A stretch of DNA of 59,729 nucleotides from an uncultured Bacilli bacterium (GTDB taxonomy: Bacteria; Bacillota_I; Bacilli_A; RF39; UBA660): positions 75,140 through 134,868 of the forward strand of contig CAJTZY010000003.1 in assembly GCA_910584085.1 (NCBI GenBank). Reading direction: 5' to 3'. Positions 8,343 through 18,350 of the stretch are shown here, piece by piece. The notes beneath the pieces are model-generated. The model saw only the letters and a list, made by a program, of their open reading frames with translations, searched no databases and had not been told where the DNA came from. Both the position numbers and the translations under genes were made by a program. Within the stretch, counting starts at the first letter, position 1; every line of letters starts with the position of its first letter.

Positions 8343-8570
8343 GAATTAAATCAATGAACTTGAGGAGTAATATATTAAGTAATTACAAGAGATGAAAAGT
8401 AATAGTTGAGAACTTTTCTTAATGAAAAATATATGAAGGTAGCAAGTGAGTGAATGCTTGAAATTAGTAGAGCATTCCGGTTAAACCGTTATATTTTTAA
8501 GGTGCATCATGCACGAATTAAGGTGGTACCACGTAAAATCACGTCCTTATAGGATTGTGATTTTTTTGCT
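8343..8570 (+). promoter_or_regulatory. T-box riboswitch, valine specifier GUA
   Basis: The leader senses uncharged tRNA and allows read-through when valine is limiting. The conserved T-box AAGGTGGTACCACG lies at 8520-8533. Stem I has the GGAGTA S-turn near 8361, an AGAGA element, and a terminal stem GAAAAGT/ACTTTTC. The base helix (ACTTG with CAAGT) and the next helix (ATATATT with AATATAT) bracket the specifier loop. In that loop GTA at 8439-8441, followed by a purine, is the readable codon, meaning valine. This agrees with valS downstream. A BRO-type gene sits between the leader and valS. Confidence 0.93.
8535..8567 (+). terminator. Regulated terminator of the T-box
   Basis: AAAATCAC (8535-8542) pairs with GTGATTTT (8557-8564), and the T-run runs to 8567. 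The 5' side directly follows the T-box sequence, so the antiterminator and terminator are mutually exclusive. Confidence 0.9.
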
Positions 8571-8675
8571 TTTAAGTTAAAAATGTTCAAAAAGATTTGT
8601 AAAAAAAAGGAAATCAGTAATTTTTGTAGAATAATATAATTAGAAGTAATTATTCTATGAAGGAGGAATGTATAT

Positions 8676-9515
8676 ATGAATGATAGTAAATTAGAGTTAA
8701 TTACAAATTTATTTGAAGAAGATGAGATAAGAAGTGTTTGGGATAGTGAAAAGGGGGATTACTATTTTAGTGTGGTTGATGTTATTAGTGTATTGACAGG
8801 GAGTAATACTCCTAAAAGATATTGGACAGATATAAAAAGAAGACTAGTAAATGAAGGAAGTCAGCTGTACGATAAAATCGTACAACTGAAAATAAAATCT
8901 TTAAAAGATGGAAAAAGGTACTTGACTGATACACTAGATACGAAAGGTATATTAAGATTAATTGAATCGGTACCAAGTCCAAAAGCAGAACCATTTAAAC
9001 TGTGGCTTGCAAATCTTGGTAGTGAGAGAGTCAATGAAGTATTTGATCCAGAGATAGCAATTAATCGAGCAGTAGATTATTATCGAAAACGTGGATATGA
9101 TGATAAATGGATTAAGGCGAGACTTACAGGTATTGTGGACAGATTTAAATTAACCGACATATGGAAAGATGGTGGAATAGATAAGTCTCTAGAATATGCC
9201 ATACTAACTAATGAGATATATAGAACATGGTCTGGAATGAATGCAAATGAGTATAAAGAATTTAAAGGTATAAGAAAAGAATCATTAAGAGATAATATGA
9301 CAGATTTAGAGTTAGCCTTAACAAATTTAGGTGAAATAGCTACTCGTGAACTTGCAAGTGTGCATAAACCGTATGGTCTTTCACAAAATAAAGAAATCGC
9401 AAGACGTGGTGGTAAAATTGCCAAAAATACTCGTGATGATTTAGAAAAAGAATTAGGAAAAAATGTAGTAACAAGTAAAAACAATATTAATATTAAGTAT
9501 ATAGAAAAAAATTAG
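8676..9515 (+). CDS. BRO-N family phage-antirepressor-like protein
   Basis: The 279-residue protein has an N-terminal BRO domain (about 10-115). Recognisable segments are SVWDSEKGDYYFSVVDVISV, TPKRYWTDIKRRL and LRLIESVPSPKAEPFKLWLA. The C-terminal part contains a conserved block (YRKRGYDDKWIKARLTGI) typical of the larger chromosomal BRO/DinD-like proteins. BRO domains bind DNA and are common in phages. This gene has its own strong ribosome-binding site (AAGGAGG). It sits between the valine T-box and valS with no terminator on its 3' side, so it is probably transcribed with valS. No phage genes surround it. Confidence 0.85.
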   Translation: MNDSKLELITNLFEEDEIRSVWDSEKGDYYFSVVDVISVLTGSNTPKRYWTDIKRRLVNEGSQLYDKIVQLKIKSLKDGKRYLTDTLDTKGILRLIESVPSPKAEPFKLWLANLGSERVNEVFDPEIAINRAVDYYRKRGYDDKWIKARLTGIVDRFKLTDIWKDGGIDKSLEYAILTNEIYRTWSGMNANEYKEFKGIRKESLRDNMTDLELALTNLGEIATRELASVHKPYGLSQNKEIARRGGKIAKNTRDDLEKELGKNVVTSKNNINIKYIEKN

Positions 9516-9536
9516 AAATTTAGAAAGGAAGATTTT

Positions 9537-12059
9537 ATGTTAGAGAAAAAATATAATCATAACTATGTAGAAAAGGATAAATATAATAATTGGAAAGAAA
9601 AGGGATATTTTGAATCAGGGGATTTAAGTAAGAAACCATATACAATAGTAATACCTCCACCAAATGTAACAGGAAAACTTCATTTAGGTCATGCTTGGGA
9701 TACAACACTTCAAGATATTATGATTCGTTATAAAAAAATGGATGGATATGATACATTATGGCTACCCGGAATGGACCATGCTGCTATTGCAACGGAAGCA
9801 AAAGTAGTTCAAAGATTAAAAAGTAATGGAATAGATAAATATAAATTGGGACGTGAAAAATTCTTAGACGAATGTTGGAACTGGACAAGAGAATATTCAG
9901 ACAATATAAGAAAACAATGGGCAAAATTAGGGCTTGCACTCGATTATAAAAAAGAGGCATTCACACTAGATGAGAATTTAACTAGGGCAGTAAAACATGT
10001 TTTCGTAACTTTATATAACGAAGGGTTAATTTATAGAGGAGAGAGAATAATAAACTGGGATCCAGTTGCAAAAACTGCTCTTTCTAATGAAGAAGTTATT
10101 TATAAAGATGATGAAGGTGCATTTTATCACTTAAAATATTTTATAGAAGATAGTGATGAATACCTTGAAGTTGCAACAACTCGTCCTGAAACACTTTTTG
10201 GTGATACTGCAGTTGCAGTTAATCCAAAGGATACACGTTATAATCATTTAATAGGAAAAAATGTAGTACTTCCAGTAATAAATAAACTAATACCTATAGT
10301 AGGGGATGAACATGCTGATATGGAATTTGGAACAGGTGTTGTTAAAATTACTCCAGCACACGATCCTAATGACTTTGAAGTAGGAAATAGACATAGCTTA
10401 GAAAGAATTGTAGTTATGAACGAAGATGCTACAATGAATGAAAACGCTGGTAAATATGTAGGACTTACTCGTGAAGAATGTAGAGAACAACTCGTTAAAG
10501 ATTTAACTGAATCGGGAATATTAATAAATATTGAAAAAATGACACATAGTGTAGGACATAGTGAAAGGACAGATGCAGTAGTTGAACCATATCTATCGAA
10601 GCAATGGTTTGTAAAAATGAGACCACTTGCAGATAAAGTACTTGAAAACCAAAAAAATATTGATACTAAAGTAAATTTTGTTCCATCAAGATTTGAAAAA
10701 ACTATGAACCACTGGATGGAAATTACCTATGATTGGTGTATATCTCGTCAACTTTGGTGGGGACATAGAATACCCGCTTGGTATAAAGATGATGAAATAT
10801 ATGTAGGTGAGGAAGCTCCAACTGATGATGGTTGGGTACAAGATAATGATGTTTTAGATACTTGGTTTAGTAGTGCGTTATGGCCTTTTGCAACATTAGG
10901 TTGGCCAAATGATACAGAAGACTTTAAAAGATATTATTCAAATGATGTACTTGTTACAGGATATGATATAATACCATTTTGGGTAAATAGAATGACCTTC
11001 CAAGGCTTAAAATTCACAGGTACTCGTCCTTTTAAAGATTGTTTAATCCATGGATTAATTAGAGATAAACTTGGAAGGAAAATGAGTAAATCACTAGGTA
11101 ATGGAGTAGATCCTATGGATGTAATTGAAGAGTATGGATGTGATTCTCTAAGATATTTCCTAGCTACTTCAACTGCCCCTGGTATGGATCTTAGATATGA
11201 TGAAGAAAAAGTTAAAAGCACTTGGAACTTCATAAATAAACTTTGGAATGCATCAAGATTTGTACTTATGAACATAGAAGATATTAATACTATAAATTAT
11301 ACATTAGAAAACTTAAATACAAGTGACGAGTGGATATTAAATAAACTAAATAACTTAATTAAACTAGCAAGAAAACATATGGAAAAATATGAATTCAATG
11401 TAGTAGGTAGTGAACTTTATTCATTTATTTGGAATGATTTTTGTGACTGGTATATAGAACTTTCTAAACACAATATGAATACAACTACAAAAAGCGTATT
11501 ATTAAAAGTTTTAACTGACATACTTAAATTACTTCATCCATTTATGCCATTTGTTACAGAAGAAATTTATCAAATGCTACCTATAAAAGAAACGGAATCT
11601 ATTATGATAAGTAGTTATCCTAAGTATAATTCAGATTATAATTTTGATTCAGATTTAGATTATACACTTGAAACTATTACTAAAGTAAGAAAAGCAAAAT
11701 TAGAAAATAATATAAAAGAATATTATATTTACTATACAAACTTAGACAACATAGAAATAATATCTAATATGTTAAAATTAAATGTTGATAATTTTATAAC
11801 AGAAAAGAAAAATTTAAATGAAATAGTTATAGATAAAAATATATCAATTTTCTATGATGGTAGTGAGAATGAGATAGAAAAATTAGAAAATTTAAAAAAA
11901 GAAAAAGAAAGATTAGAAAGCAGTATAAAAAGGCGTGAAATATTACTTTCAAATGAAAATTATGTATCTAAGGCTCCTAAAAATATAGTTGAACAAGAAA
12001 GAAAAACTTTAAAAATGGAAAAAGAAAACTTAGAAGTAATATTAAATAAGTTAAAATAG
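9537..12059 (+). CDS. valS: Valyl-tRNA synthetase
   Basis: This class I aminoacyl-tRNA synthetase charges tRNA-Val. The 840-residue product has PPPNVTGKLHLGH (HIGH motif, 49-52), the editing domain (TTRPETLFGDTAVAVNP) and KMSKS (515-519). It also has an anticodon-binding domain and the short C-terminal coiled coil typical of ValRS (LENLKKEKERLESSIKRRE). The start has AAAGGAAG upstream. Expression should be raised by uncharged tRNA-Val through the upstream T-box. The length is slightly below the bacterial average because the coiled-coil arm and domain linkers are compact. Confidence 0.97.
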   Translation: MLEKKYNHNYVEKDKYNNWKEKGYFESGDLSKKPYTIVIPPPNVTGKLHLGHAWDTTLQDIMIRYKKMDGYDTLWLPGMDHAAIATEAKVVQRLKSNGIDKYKLGREKFLDECWNWTREYSDNIRKQWAKLGLALDYKKEAFTLDENLTRAVKHVFVTLYNEGLIYRGERIINWDPVAKTALSNEEVIYKDDEGAFYHLKYFIEDSDEYLEVATTRPETLFGDTAVAVNPKDTRYNHLIGKNVVLPVINKLIPIVGDEHADMEFGTGVVKITPAHDPNDFEVGNRHSLERIVVMNEDATMNENAGKYVGLTREECREQLVKDLTESGILINIEKMTHSVGHSERTDAVVEPYLSKQWFVKMRPLADKVLENQKNIDTKVNFVPSRFEKTMNHWMEITYDWCISRQLWWGHRIPAWYKDDEIYVGEEAPTDDGWVQDNDVLDTWFSSALWPFATLGWPNDTEDFKRYYSNDVLVTGYDIIPFWVNRMTFQGLKFTGTRPFKDCLIHGLIRDKLGRKMSKSLGNGVDPMDVIEEYGCDSLRYFLATSTAPGMDLRYDEEKVKSTWNFINKLWNASRFVLMNIEDINTINYTLENLNTSDEWILNKLNNLIKLARKHMEKYEFNVVGSELYSFIWNDFCDWYIELSKHNMNTTTKSVLLKVLTDILKLLHPFMPFVTEEIYQMLPIKETESIMISSYPKYNSDYNFDSDLDYTLETITKVRKAKLENNIKEYYIYYTNLDNIEIISNMLKLNVDNFITEKKNLNEIVIDKNISIFYDGSENEIEKLENLKKEKERLESSIKRREILLSNENYVSKAPKNIVEQERKTLKMEKENLEVILNKLK

Positions 12060-12080
12060 ATGTTAAATCATCTATTTTTT
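12053..12080 (+). terminator. Terminator overlapping valS stop
   Basis: AAAATAGATG (12053-12062) pairs with CATCTATTTT (12069-12078) and T residues follow. The valS stop codon is inside the 5' arm. Confidence 0.85.
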
Positions 12081-12104
12081 AGTATAATTATAAGGGTGAT
12101 GAAA

Positions 12105-13157
12105 ATGTATAGAAAAACATGTGCAAATATTAATTTACAAAATATTAAATATAACGTAGAAACTATAATAAATAACTATAATGCATATAAATATTATATA
12201 GGAGTAGTTAAAGCTGACTCTTATGGTCACAATACAAATAAAGTAGTTGAAAAAATAATAGAAGGTGGTTGTAATTATCTAGCAGTTTCATCCTTGGATG
12301 AAGCACTAAAAATTAGAAAAGACTTTGATATACCAATATTATGTCTTGGAATAATAAATGTAAAATATATGGAAATATGTGAAAAAAATAAAATAGATGT
12401 TACTGTTACAAATATAAATTATTTAAGAAAAATAAAAGATTATAATATTAATATTCATATAAAAATAGATACTGGAATGAATAGATTAGGGGTAAAAGAA
12501 AAAGAAGAATTTAACTTAATGATTGATGAAATAAATAATAGTAAACTTTACCTAAAAGGAATTTATACTCATATATATGAAGCAAAATCAAAAAAACATA
12601 CACAAATTCAGATAGATAACTTTAAAAAAATTACGAGTGATATAGAATTAACTAAAATTGATATAGTACATATCGCACAAAGTGATACTTTAATAAATTA
12701 TCCCAAAATAGACTTCTCAAATGGTTGTAGACTTGGAATATGCATGTATGGGCTAACAGAAAGTAAATTATCCTTAAAAAATACTTTTACATTATGTAGT
12801 GAAGTTATTGAAATAAAAAAAATAAAAAAGGGAGAAACTGTAAGTTATAATGGATTATATAAAGCAGAAAGTGATGAAATAATTGGAATAGTATCTATAG
12901 GATATGCTGATGGAATTAATAGAAAATTAAGTGGAGCATATGTTTATATAAATAATAAAAAATATAAAATAATTGGTAGTATATGTATGGATATGTTAAT
13001 GCTAAAAATAGATGATAGTGTAAAACTAAATGATAAAGTTTATATTTTTAAAGATATTAATCATATTAAATATTTAAGTAATTATATTGATACAATACCT
13101 TATGAACTTATTTGTGGAATATCTAAAAGAGTTCCAAGAAAATATATCACAAAATAA
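12105..13157 (+). CDS. alr: Alanine racemase
   Basis: This PLP enzyme interconverts L- and D-alanine for peptidoglycan. In the 350-residue product the PLP lysine is K36 in VVKADSYGH. HIKIDTGMNRLG and SIGYADGINRKLSG are conserved, and the second-site catalytic Tyr lies in VSYNGLY. I chose ATG 12105, which has AAGGGTGAT upstream. In-frame ATGs at 12060 and 12099 lie in the valS terminator or inside the ribosome-binding site. A TATAAT at 12083-12088 may serve as the -10 element. Confidence 0.95.
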   Translation: MYRKTCANINLQNIKYNVETIINNYNAYKYYIGVVKADSYGHNTNKVVEKIIEGGCNYLAVSSLDEALKIRKDFDIPILCLGIINVKYMEICEKNKIDVTVTNINYLRKIKDYNINIHIKIDTGMNRLGVKEKEEFNLMIDEINNSKLYLKGIYTHIYEAKSKKHTQIQIDNFKKITSDIELTKIDIVHIAQSDTLINYPKIDFSNGCRLGICMYGLTESKLSLKNTFTLCSEVIEIKKIKKGETVSYNGLYKAESDEIIGIVSIGYADGINRKLSGAYVYINNKKYKIIGSICMDMLMLKIDDSVKLNDKVYIFKDINHIKYLSNYIDTIPYELICGISKRVPRKYITK

Positions 13158-13178
13158 ATAAAATCATGTATACTATTT

Positions 13179-13205
13179 GGGTAAATTAAAAATTTACTCA
13201 TTTTT
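13179..13205 (+). terminator. Terminator after alr
   Basis: GGGTAAATT pairs with AATTTACTC (one G-U pair) around a 3-nt loop and is followed by ATTTTT. Confidence 0.75.
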
Positions 13206-13206
13206 C

Positions 13207-13235
13207 TTTAAAATAAAAACCAGATATGTTATAAT
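13207..13235 (+). promoter_or_regulatory. Extended -10 promoter of ligA-pfl operon
   Basis: TGTTATAAT (TATAAT at 13230-13235) carries the TGn extension. A weak TTTAAA sits 17 bp upstream. Confidence 0.7.
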
Positions 13236-13259
13236 TAATAATATGGATATGGTGATTAT

Positions 13260-15245
13260 ATGATAGAAAAGCGAATAGATGAATTAATAAAAATATTAAA
13301 TAAAGCAAGTTATGAATACTATACACTAGATAACCCAACTATTACAGATCAAGAATATGATTCATATATGGATGAATTAATAAAACTTGAGGTAAATCAT
13401 CCAGAACTAGTGAGACCAGATTCACCAACAGTACGCATTGGTGGAGAGGTTATAAGTGATTTTAAAAAAGTTACACATGAAGTTCCTATGATGAGTTTAG
13501 GTGATATCTTTAATAAAGATGAAATAATTGCCTTTGATGAAAGAATAAAAAAAGTAGTTAAGAATCCAGAATATGTATGTGAACTTAAAATAGATGGACT
13601 TTCTGTTTCATTACTTTATAAAAATGGAAAGCTTATAAGGGGAGCCACAAGAGGCGATGGAACGGTTGGAGAAGATATCACACACAATGTTAAAACTATT
13701 AAAAATATTCCTTTATCGCTCCCTAAAGATATTGATATTGAGGTTCGTGGAGAAATTTATATGCCTAAATATTCATTTGAAAAACTAAATGAAGAAAGAA
13801 GAGAAAAAGGAGAAAAAGAATTTGCTAACCCTAGAAATGCAGCAGCAGGTTCTGTAAGACAACTTGATAGTAAAATATCTAGAGAAAGAAATTTATCCAC
13901 ATTTATGTATCACATACCAGAACCATCAAAATATGATTTAAAAACACAGTATGAATCGTTAGAGTTTATGAAGGATTTAACACTCACAGTAAATCCTAAT
14001 ATAACTAAAGTAAATACTTTAAAGGATTTGTTAGAATATATAGATTACTGGACTATACATAGAAATGAACTACCATATGAAATAGATGGTATAGTAATAA
14101 AAGTGAACAATTATTTAGATCAAAAAAAATTAGGAGTTACTGCAAAAGTTCCTAAATGGGCAATCGCATATAAATTTCCAGCTGAAGAAGTCTTAACAAA
14201 ATTAAAAGATATAGAATTTTGTGTAGGTAGAACAGGAAAAATAACTCCAAGAGCAGATTTAGATCCAGTAAGACTTGCAGGTAGTGTAGTTAGAAGTGCA
14301 ACATTAAATAATCAGGATTATATAAAAGAAAAAAACATAATGATAGGCGATACTGTATCTATTCGTAAAGCAGGAGATGTAATTCCAGAAGTAGTTCAAG
14401 TTAAGTTTGATAGAAGAGATGGAAGCGAGATTCCATTTAAAATGATTAGTAATTGTCCTATATGTGGTACAGAACTTATTAAAAAAGATGGTGAAGTTGC
14501 ATATTTTTGTCCAAATGCAAATTGTGATGCAAGAAATATAGAAGGACTTATACATTTTTCTTCAAGAGACGCTATGAACATAGAAGGTTTTGGAGAGCGT
14601 ATAGTAGAAGATTTCTATAATATGGGATACTTAAAAAGTATTAGTGATTATTATAAACTATATCAATATAAAGAATCTCTACAAGAATTAGAGGGCTTTG
14701 GAGAGAAAAGTATAAATAATCTAATTACTAATGTAGAAAATAGTAAAAAGAATTCATTAGAAAAACTAATATTTGGACTAGGTATAAAACATGTTGGAAA
14801 AAAGACCGCAAAAATAATTAGTGAGTATTATAAAAATTTAGATAACATTATTAATTCAAGTGTAGAAGAACTATCTACAATTCCAGATATAGGTGAAATA
14901 ATTGCAAATAGTATTAAAGACTACTTTAACAATGAAAAAAATATAGATTTAATAAATAGATTAAAAGAGTATGAAGTAAATATGACGTTTATAGAAAAAG
15001 AAAAAAATATAAATGAATTATTTATGGATAAGACATTTGTACTTACAGGTACACTAGTTAATTTAACACGTAATGAAGCTAAAGATTTAATTGAGGCAAT
15101 GGGTGGAAAAAACACAGGTTCAGTTAGTAAAAAAACCGATGTAGTAATAGTAGGTAATGATCCAGGTAGTAAATACGACGATGCTTTAAAATTAGGTATT
15201 ACAACTTGGACAGAGGAAGAATTTCTAAATAGTATTAGGAGGTAA
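13260..15245 (+). CDS. ligA: NAD-dependent DNA ligase LigA
   Basis: The enzyme seals nicks in replication and repair. The 661-residue protein has the Ia and adenylation domains with catalytic K110 in KIDG. An OB fold carries IGDTVSIRKAGDVIPEV. A four-Cys zinc finger follows (CPICG...CPNANC), then helix-hairpin-helix repeats (LEGFGEKSINNL, LGIKHVGKKTAK) and a C-terminal BRCT domain (DKTFVLTGTLVNLTRNEAK). All usual domains are present and the length is typical. The ATG has GGTGATT upstream. The pflB start follows its stop by 1 nt, so ligA and the pfl genes form one operon. Confidence 0.97.
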   Translation: MIEKRIDELIKILNKASYEYYTLDNPTITDQEYDSYMDELIKLEVNHPELVRPDSPTVRIGGEVISDFKKVTHEVPMMSLGDIFNKDEIIAFDERIKKVVKNPEYVCELKIDGLSVSLLYKNGKLIRGATRGDGTVGEDITHNVKTIKNIPLSLPKDIDIEVRGEIYMPKYSFEKLNEERREKGEKEFANPRNAAAGSVRQLDSKISRERNLSTFMYHIPEPSKYDLKTQYESLEFMKDLTLTVNPNITKVNTLKDLLEYIDYWTIHRNELPYEIDGIVIKVNNYLDQKKLGVTAKVPKWAIAYKFPAEEVLTKLKDIEFCVGRTGKITPRADLDPVRLAGSVVRSATLNNQDYIKEKNIMIGDTVSIRKAGDVIPEVVQVKFDRRDGSEIPFKMISNCPICGTELIKKDGEVAYFCPNANCDARNIEGLIHFSSRDAMNIEGFGERIVEDFYNMGYLKSISDYYKLYQYKESLQELEGFGEKSINNLITNVENSKKNSLEKLIFGLGIKHVGKKTAKIISEYYKNLDNIINSSVEELSTIPDIGEIIANSIKDYFNNEKNIDLINRLKEYEVNMTFIEKEKNINELFMDKTFVLTGTLVNLTRNEAKDLIEAMGGKNTGSVSKKTDVVIVGNDPGSKYDDALKLGITTWTEEEFLNSIRR

Positions 15246-15246
15246 T

Positions 15247-17472
15247 ATGGAACAGTGGGAAGGCTTTAAAGGAAGCGATTGGAAAGAAAAAATAAATGTT
15301 GAAAAATTTATTGAGCAAAATTATAAAGAATATACTGATGATGCTAGTTTTTTAAAGGGCATATCAAAAAAAACTTCTAAAGTATGGAATAAATGTAAAA
15401 AATTACTTAACAAAGAATCAATAAGTGGGGTACTTGATGTTGAGACATTTATTATGAGTGGTATAGATAATTTTGAACCGGGCTATATAGATAGATGTAA
15501 TGAAGTTATATTTGGACTTCAAACTGATGAACCACTTAAAAGAATAGTTAATCCATATGGTGGACTTAGAATGGTTAATAAATCACTAGAATCTTATGGA
15601 TATCATTTAGATAGAGAATTAGAAGAAAACTTTAAAAACATAAGAAAAACTCATAATGATGGTGTCTTTGATGCCTATACAGATGAGATAAAAAAGGCTC
15701 GTCATAATCATTTGATAACGGGACTACCTGATTCATATGGAAGAGGAAGAATAATAGGTGATTATAGACGCCTCGCATTATATGGCGCTGATTTTCTAAT
15801 AGAAAAAAAGAAACAAGACTTAAGTAAGCTTAACAATATAGCTGATATATCAATTATTCAATTAAGAGAAGATGTATCTGAGCAAATTAAGGCTTTAGAA
15901 CTCATAAAAAAAATGGCTTCACGTTATGGATTTGATGTATCCAAGCCAGCTAGTAATGCTAAAGAGGCAATACAATGGACATACTTCTCATATCTTGCTG
16001 CAATAAAACAAAATAACGGAGCTGCAACAAGTATTGGTAGAAATACTGTATTCTTTGATATATATATTGAAAGAGATATGGAAAGTGGAATATTAAATGA
16101 AACTGAGGCTCAAGAATTAATTGATCAATTTGTAATAAAATTACGTCTTGTAAGACATTTAAGAACACCAGAATATAATGAACTTTTTGCAGGGGATCCT
16201 ACATGGGTAACTGAGTCTATTGGTGGTATGTTAAATGATGAAAAGTCATTAGTAACAAAAACATCTTTTAGAATGCTTAACTCATTAAATAATATAGGCA
16301 GTTCTGCGGAACCTAATTTAACTATTTTATGGAGCAAAAAGTTACCAGATAATTTCAAAAAATATGCTAGTATTATTTCAATAGAGACTCATGCTTTACA
16401 ATTTGAAAATGATGATTTAATGAGGCCACTATATGGTAATGATTATGCAATTAGTTGTTGTGTATCAGCTATGAGTATAGGTCATCAAACACAACTATTT
16501 GGAGCTAGGATAAATTTTGTAAAAGTTCTTCTATATGCTTTAAATGGTGGACGAGATGAAATAACTGGAGAACAAGTAATAGATAATATTGATACTATTG
16601 AAGGAGAATATTTAAATATAGAAGAAGTTTTAAAACAATTTGATAAAGTACTAAGTAAAACAGTAAAGATATATATAGATGCTTTAAACATAATACACTA
16701 TATGCATGATAAATATGCATATGAAAGTAGTCAAATGGCTTTTATTGATACTAAACCAGAATATTTAATGGCATTTGGTCTTGCAGGACTTTCAATAGTA
16801 GTTGACTCATTTTCAGCTATACAGTATGGACATGTAAGAGTTAAAAGAGATGAAAGAGGTCTAACTAGTTCATTTGACATAGAATTTGATTTTCCAAGGT
16901 ATGGAAACAATATAAATGAGGTTGATTCAATTGCAGTTAATTTAGTTAAAAGAACTTATAGGGAACTTAAAAAACACGCACTTTATAAAAATGCAATACC
17001 AACTCTTTCAATACTTACAATAACATCTAACGTAGTATATGGAAAACATACAGGAGCAACTCCAGATGGAAGAGCTAAGGGAGTTCCATTCTCACCAGGT
17101 GCGAATCCTACACAAGGTGCAGATATAAGTGGCGCACTCGCATCACTTACATCAGTTTCAAAATTACCATATGAAAATTGTTGTCAAGATGGAATATCAA
17201 ACACATTCTCTATAGTCCCAAACGCGCTAGGTGCTGATATTGAAACTAGAATAAATAATTTAAAAAATATATTAGATGGATACTTTGCAAGTGGTGCTCA
17301 TCATTTAAATGTAAATGTACTTGATAAAGAGCTATTAGTTGATGCTATGAACAATCCATTAAAATATCCAAATTTAACTATAAGGGTATCAGGATATGCA
17401 GTTAATTTTAATCATTTAACAAAAGAACAACAACAAGAAGTTATCTCAAGGACATTCCATGAAAGAATTTAA
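15247..17472 (+). CDS. pflB: Pyruvate formate-lyase (formate C-acetyltransferase)
   Basis: This glycyl-radical enzyme converts pyruvate and CoA to acetyl-CoA and formate without oxygen. The 741-residue product has the catalytic Cys pair C404-C405 (AISCCVSAMSIG) and the glycyl-radical site near G716 (RVSGYAVNF). The C-terminal motif after the glycine is intact. The start has GGAGGTAAT, placed within the end of ligA. The activase gene pflA overlaps the 3' end by 14 nt. Its presence points to fermentative, anaerobic growth. Confidence 0.97.
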   Translation: MEQWEGFKGSDWKEKINVEKFIEQNYKEYTDDASFLKGISKKTSKVWNKCKKLLNKESISGVLDVETFIMSGIDNFEPGYIDRCNEVIFGLQTDEPLKRIVNPYGGLRMVNKSLESYGYHLDRELEENFKNIRKTHNDGVFDAYTDEIKKARHNHLITGLPDSYGRGRIIGDYRRLALYGADFLIEKKKQDLSKLNNIADISIIQLREDVSEQIKALELIKKMASRYGFDVSKPASNAKEAIQWTYFSYLAAIKQNNGAATSIGRNTVFFDIYIERDMESGILNETEAQELIDQFVIKLRLVRHLRTPEYNELFAGDPTWVTESIGGMLNDEKSLVTKTSFRMLNSLNNIGSSAEPNLTILWSKKLPDNFKKYASIISIETHALQFENDDLMRPLYGNDYAISCCVSAMSIGHQTQLFGARINFVKVLLYALNGGRDEITGEQVIDNIDTIEGEYLNIEEVLKQFDKVLSKTVKIYIDALNIIHYMHDKYAYESSQMAFIDTKPEYLMAFGLAGLSIVVDSFSAIQYGHVRVKRDERGLTSSFDIEFDFPRYGNNINEVDSIAVNLVKRTYRELKKHALYKNAIPTLSILTITSNVVYGKHTGATPDGRAKGVPFSPGANPTQGADISGALASLTSVSKLPYENCCQDGISNTFSIVPNALGADIETRINNLKNILDGYFASGAHHLNVNVLDKELLVDAMNNPLKYPNLTIRVSGYAVNFNHLTKEQQQEVISRTFHERI

Positions 17473-18178
17473 AGAAGGTTACATTCATTCCATAGAAACA
17501 ATGGGACTTGTTGATGGACCAAATATTAGAGTTGTTATATTTATGCAGGGATGTTTACTTAGATGTTCATTCTGCCACAATCCAGATACTTGGAGGGTAG
17601 GAATAAACAAAAAAATGAGTTCTAAGGAAATAGTGGATATTGTAAGAAAATATAGACCATATATAGAACTTGGTGGTGGAGTAACATTCTCAGGAGGAGA
17701 ACCTCTACTTCAATCTGAATTTTTACTTGATATGTTAAAATTGTGTAAAAAAGCAGGTATTCATACTTGTATTGATACATCAGGAACTGGATACGATATT
17801 AATTATTTAGATCAAATATTAAAATATACCGATTTAGTTATACTTGATATAAAAAGTATAGATGAAAAAAGTTATAAAAAAATAACAGGTAAGAGTATGG
17901 ATATGTTTAATTTATTTACTGAAAGATTAATAAAAAATAATAATAAAATATGGTTAAGACAGGTAATTATTCCATCTATAAATGATACAGAAGAATACAT
18001 ATTAAATTTAAAAGAATATATAAAAAAATTTAATAATGTAGAAAAAATTGAGCTTCTCCCATATCACAATATGGGTATAGAAAAGTATAATAAATTAAAA
18101 ATAAAATATAAACTTGATGGAATAAATCAAATGGACAAAGAAAAATGTAAGAAATTAGAAGAATTACTAAAAAAATAG
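17459..18178 (+). CDS. pflA: Pyruvate formate-lyase activating enzyme
   Basis: This radical SAM enzyme installs the glycyl radical on PflB. The 239-residue product has the [4Fe-4S] motif C32-x3-C36-x2-C39 (CLLRCSFC) and the SAM-binding GGVTFSGGEPLLQ. Also visible are DTSGTG and the strand LLPYHNMGIEKY near the C-terminus. It lacks the extra ferredoxin domain found in other glycyl-radical activases, which fits PFL specificity. The ATG lies inside the end of pflB, so translation is coupled. Confidence 0.96.
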   Translation: MKEFKEGYIHSIETMGLVDGPNIRVVIFMQGCLLRCSFCHNPDTWRVGINKKMSSKEIVDIVRKYRPYIELGGGVTFSGGEPLLQSEFLLDMLKLCKKAGIHTCIDTSGTGYDINYLDQILKYTDLVILDIKSIDEKSYKKITGKSMDMFNLFTERLIKNNNKIWLRQVIIPSINDTEEYILNLKEYIKKFNNVEKIELLPYHNMGIEKYNKLKIKYKLDGINQMDKEKCKKLEELLKK

Positions 18179-18204
18179 TAATTCTTTTTAAATATATACG
18201 TTTT

Positions 18205-18241
18205 TAAATAACTGCAATAAAAATTTTACAGTTATTTAATA
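18205..18241 (+). terminator. Terminator of the ligA-pflBA operon
   Basis: TAAATAACTG pairs with CAGTTATTTA around a 14-nt AT-rich loop. The T-run after it is interrupted. Confidence 0.65.
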
Positions 18242-18350
18242 TTTTTAACTAATTTAAAGAGTTTCTGCAAAAAATACATTACAGAAATTAAAAAATGTAC
18301 ATTTGATTAAAAAAATATATTATGTTAAACTCCTAAGCAAGGAGGGTATT

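Noticed and set aside
8343..8570. T-box as a leader for the BRO gene alone
   Set aside because: The specifier codon is GUA (Val), and valS follows without a terminator after the BRO gene. The leader most likely belonged to valS.
15959..16691. Several minus-strand frames inside pflB
   Set aside because: The plus strand codes for conserved PFL sequence throughout. The minus frames have no start signals and no recognisable domain.
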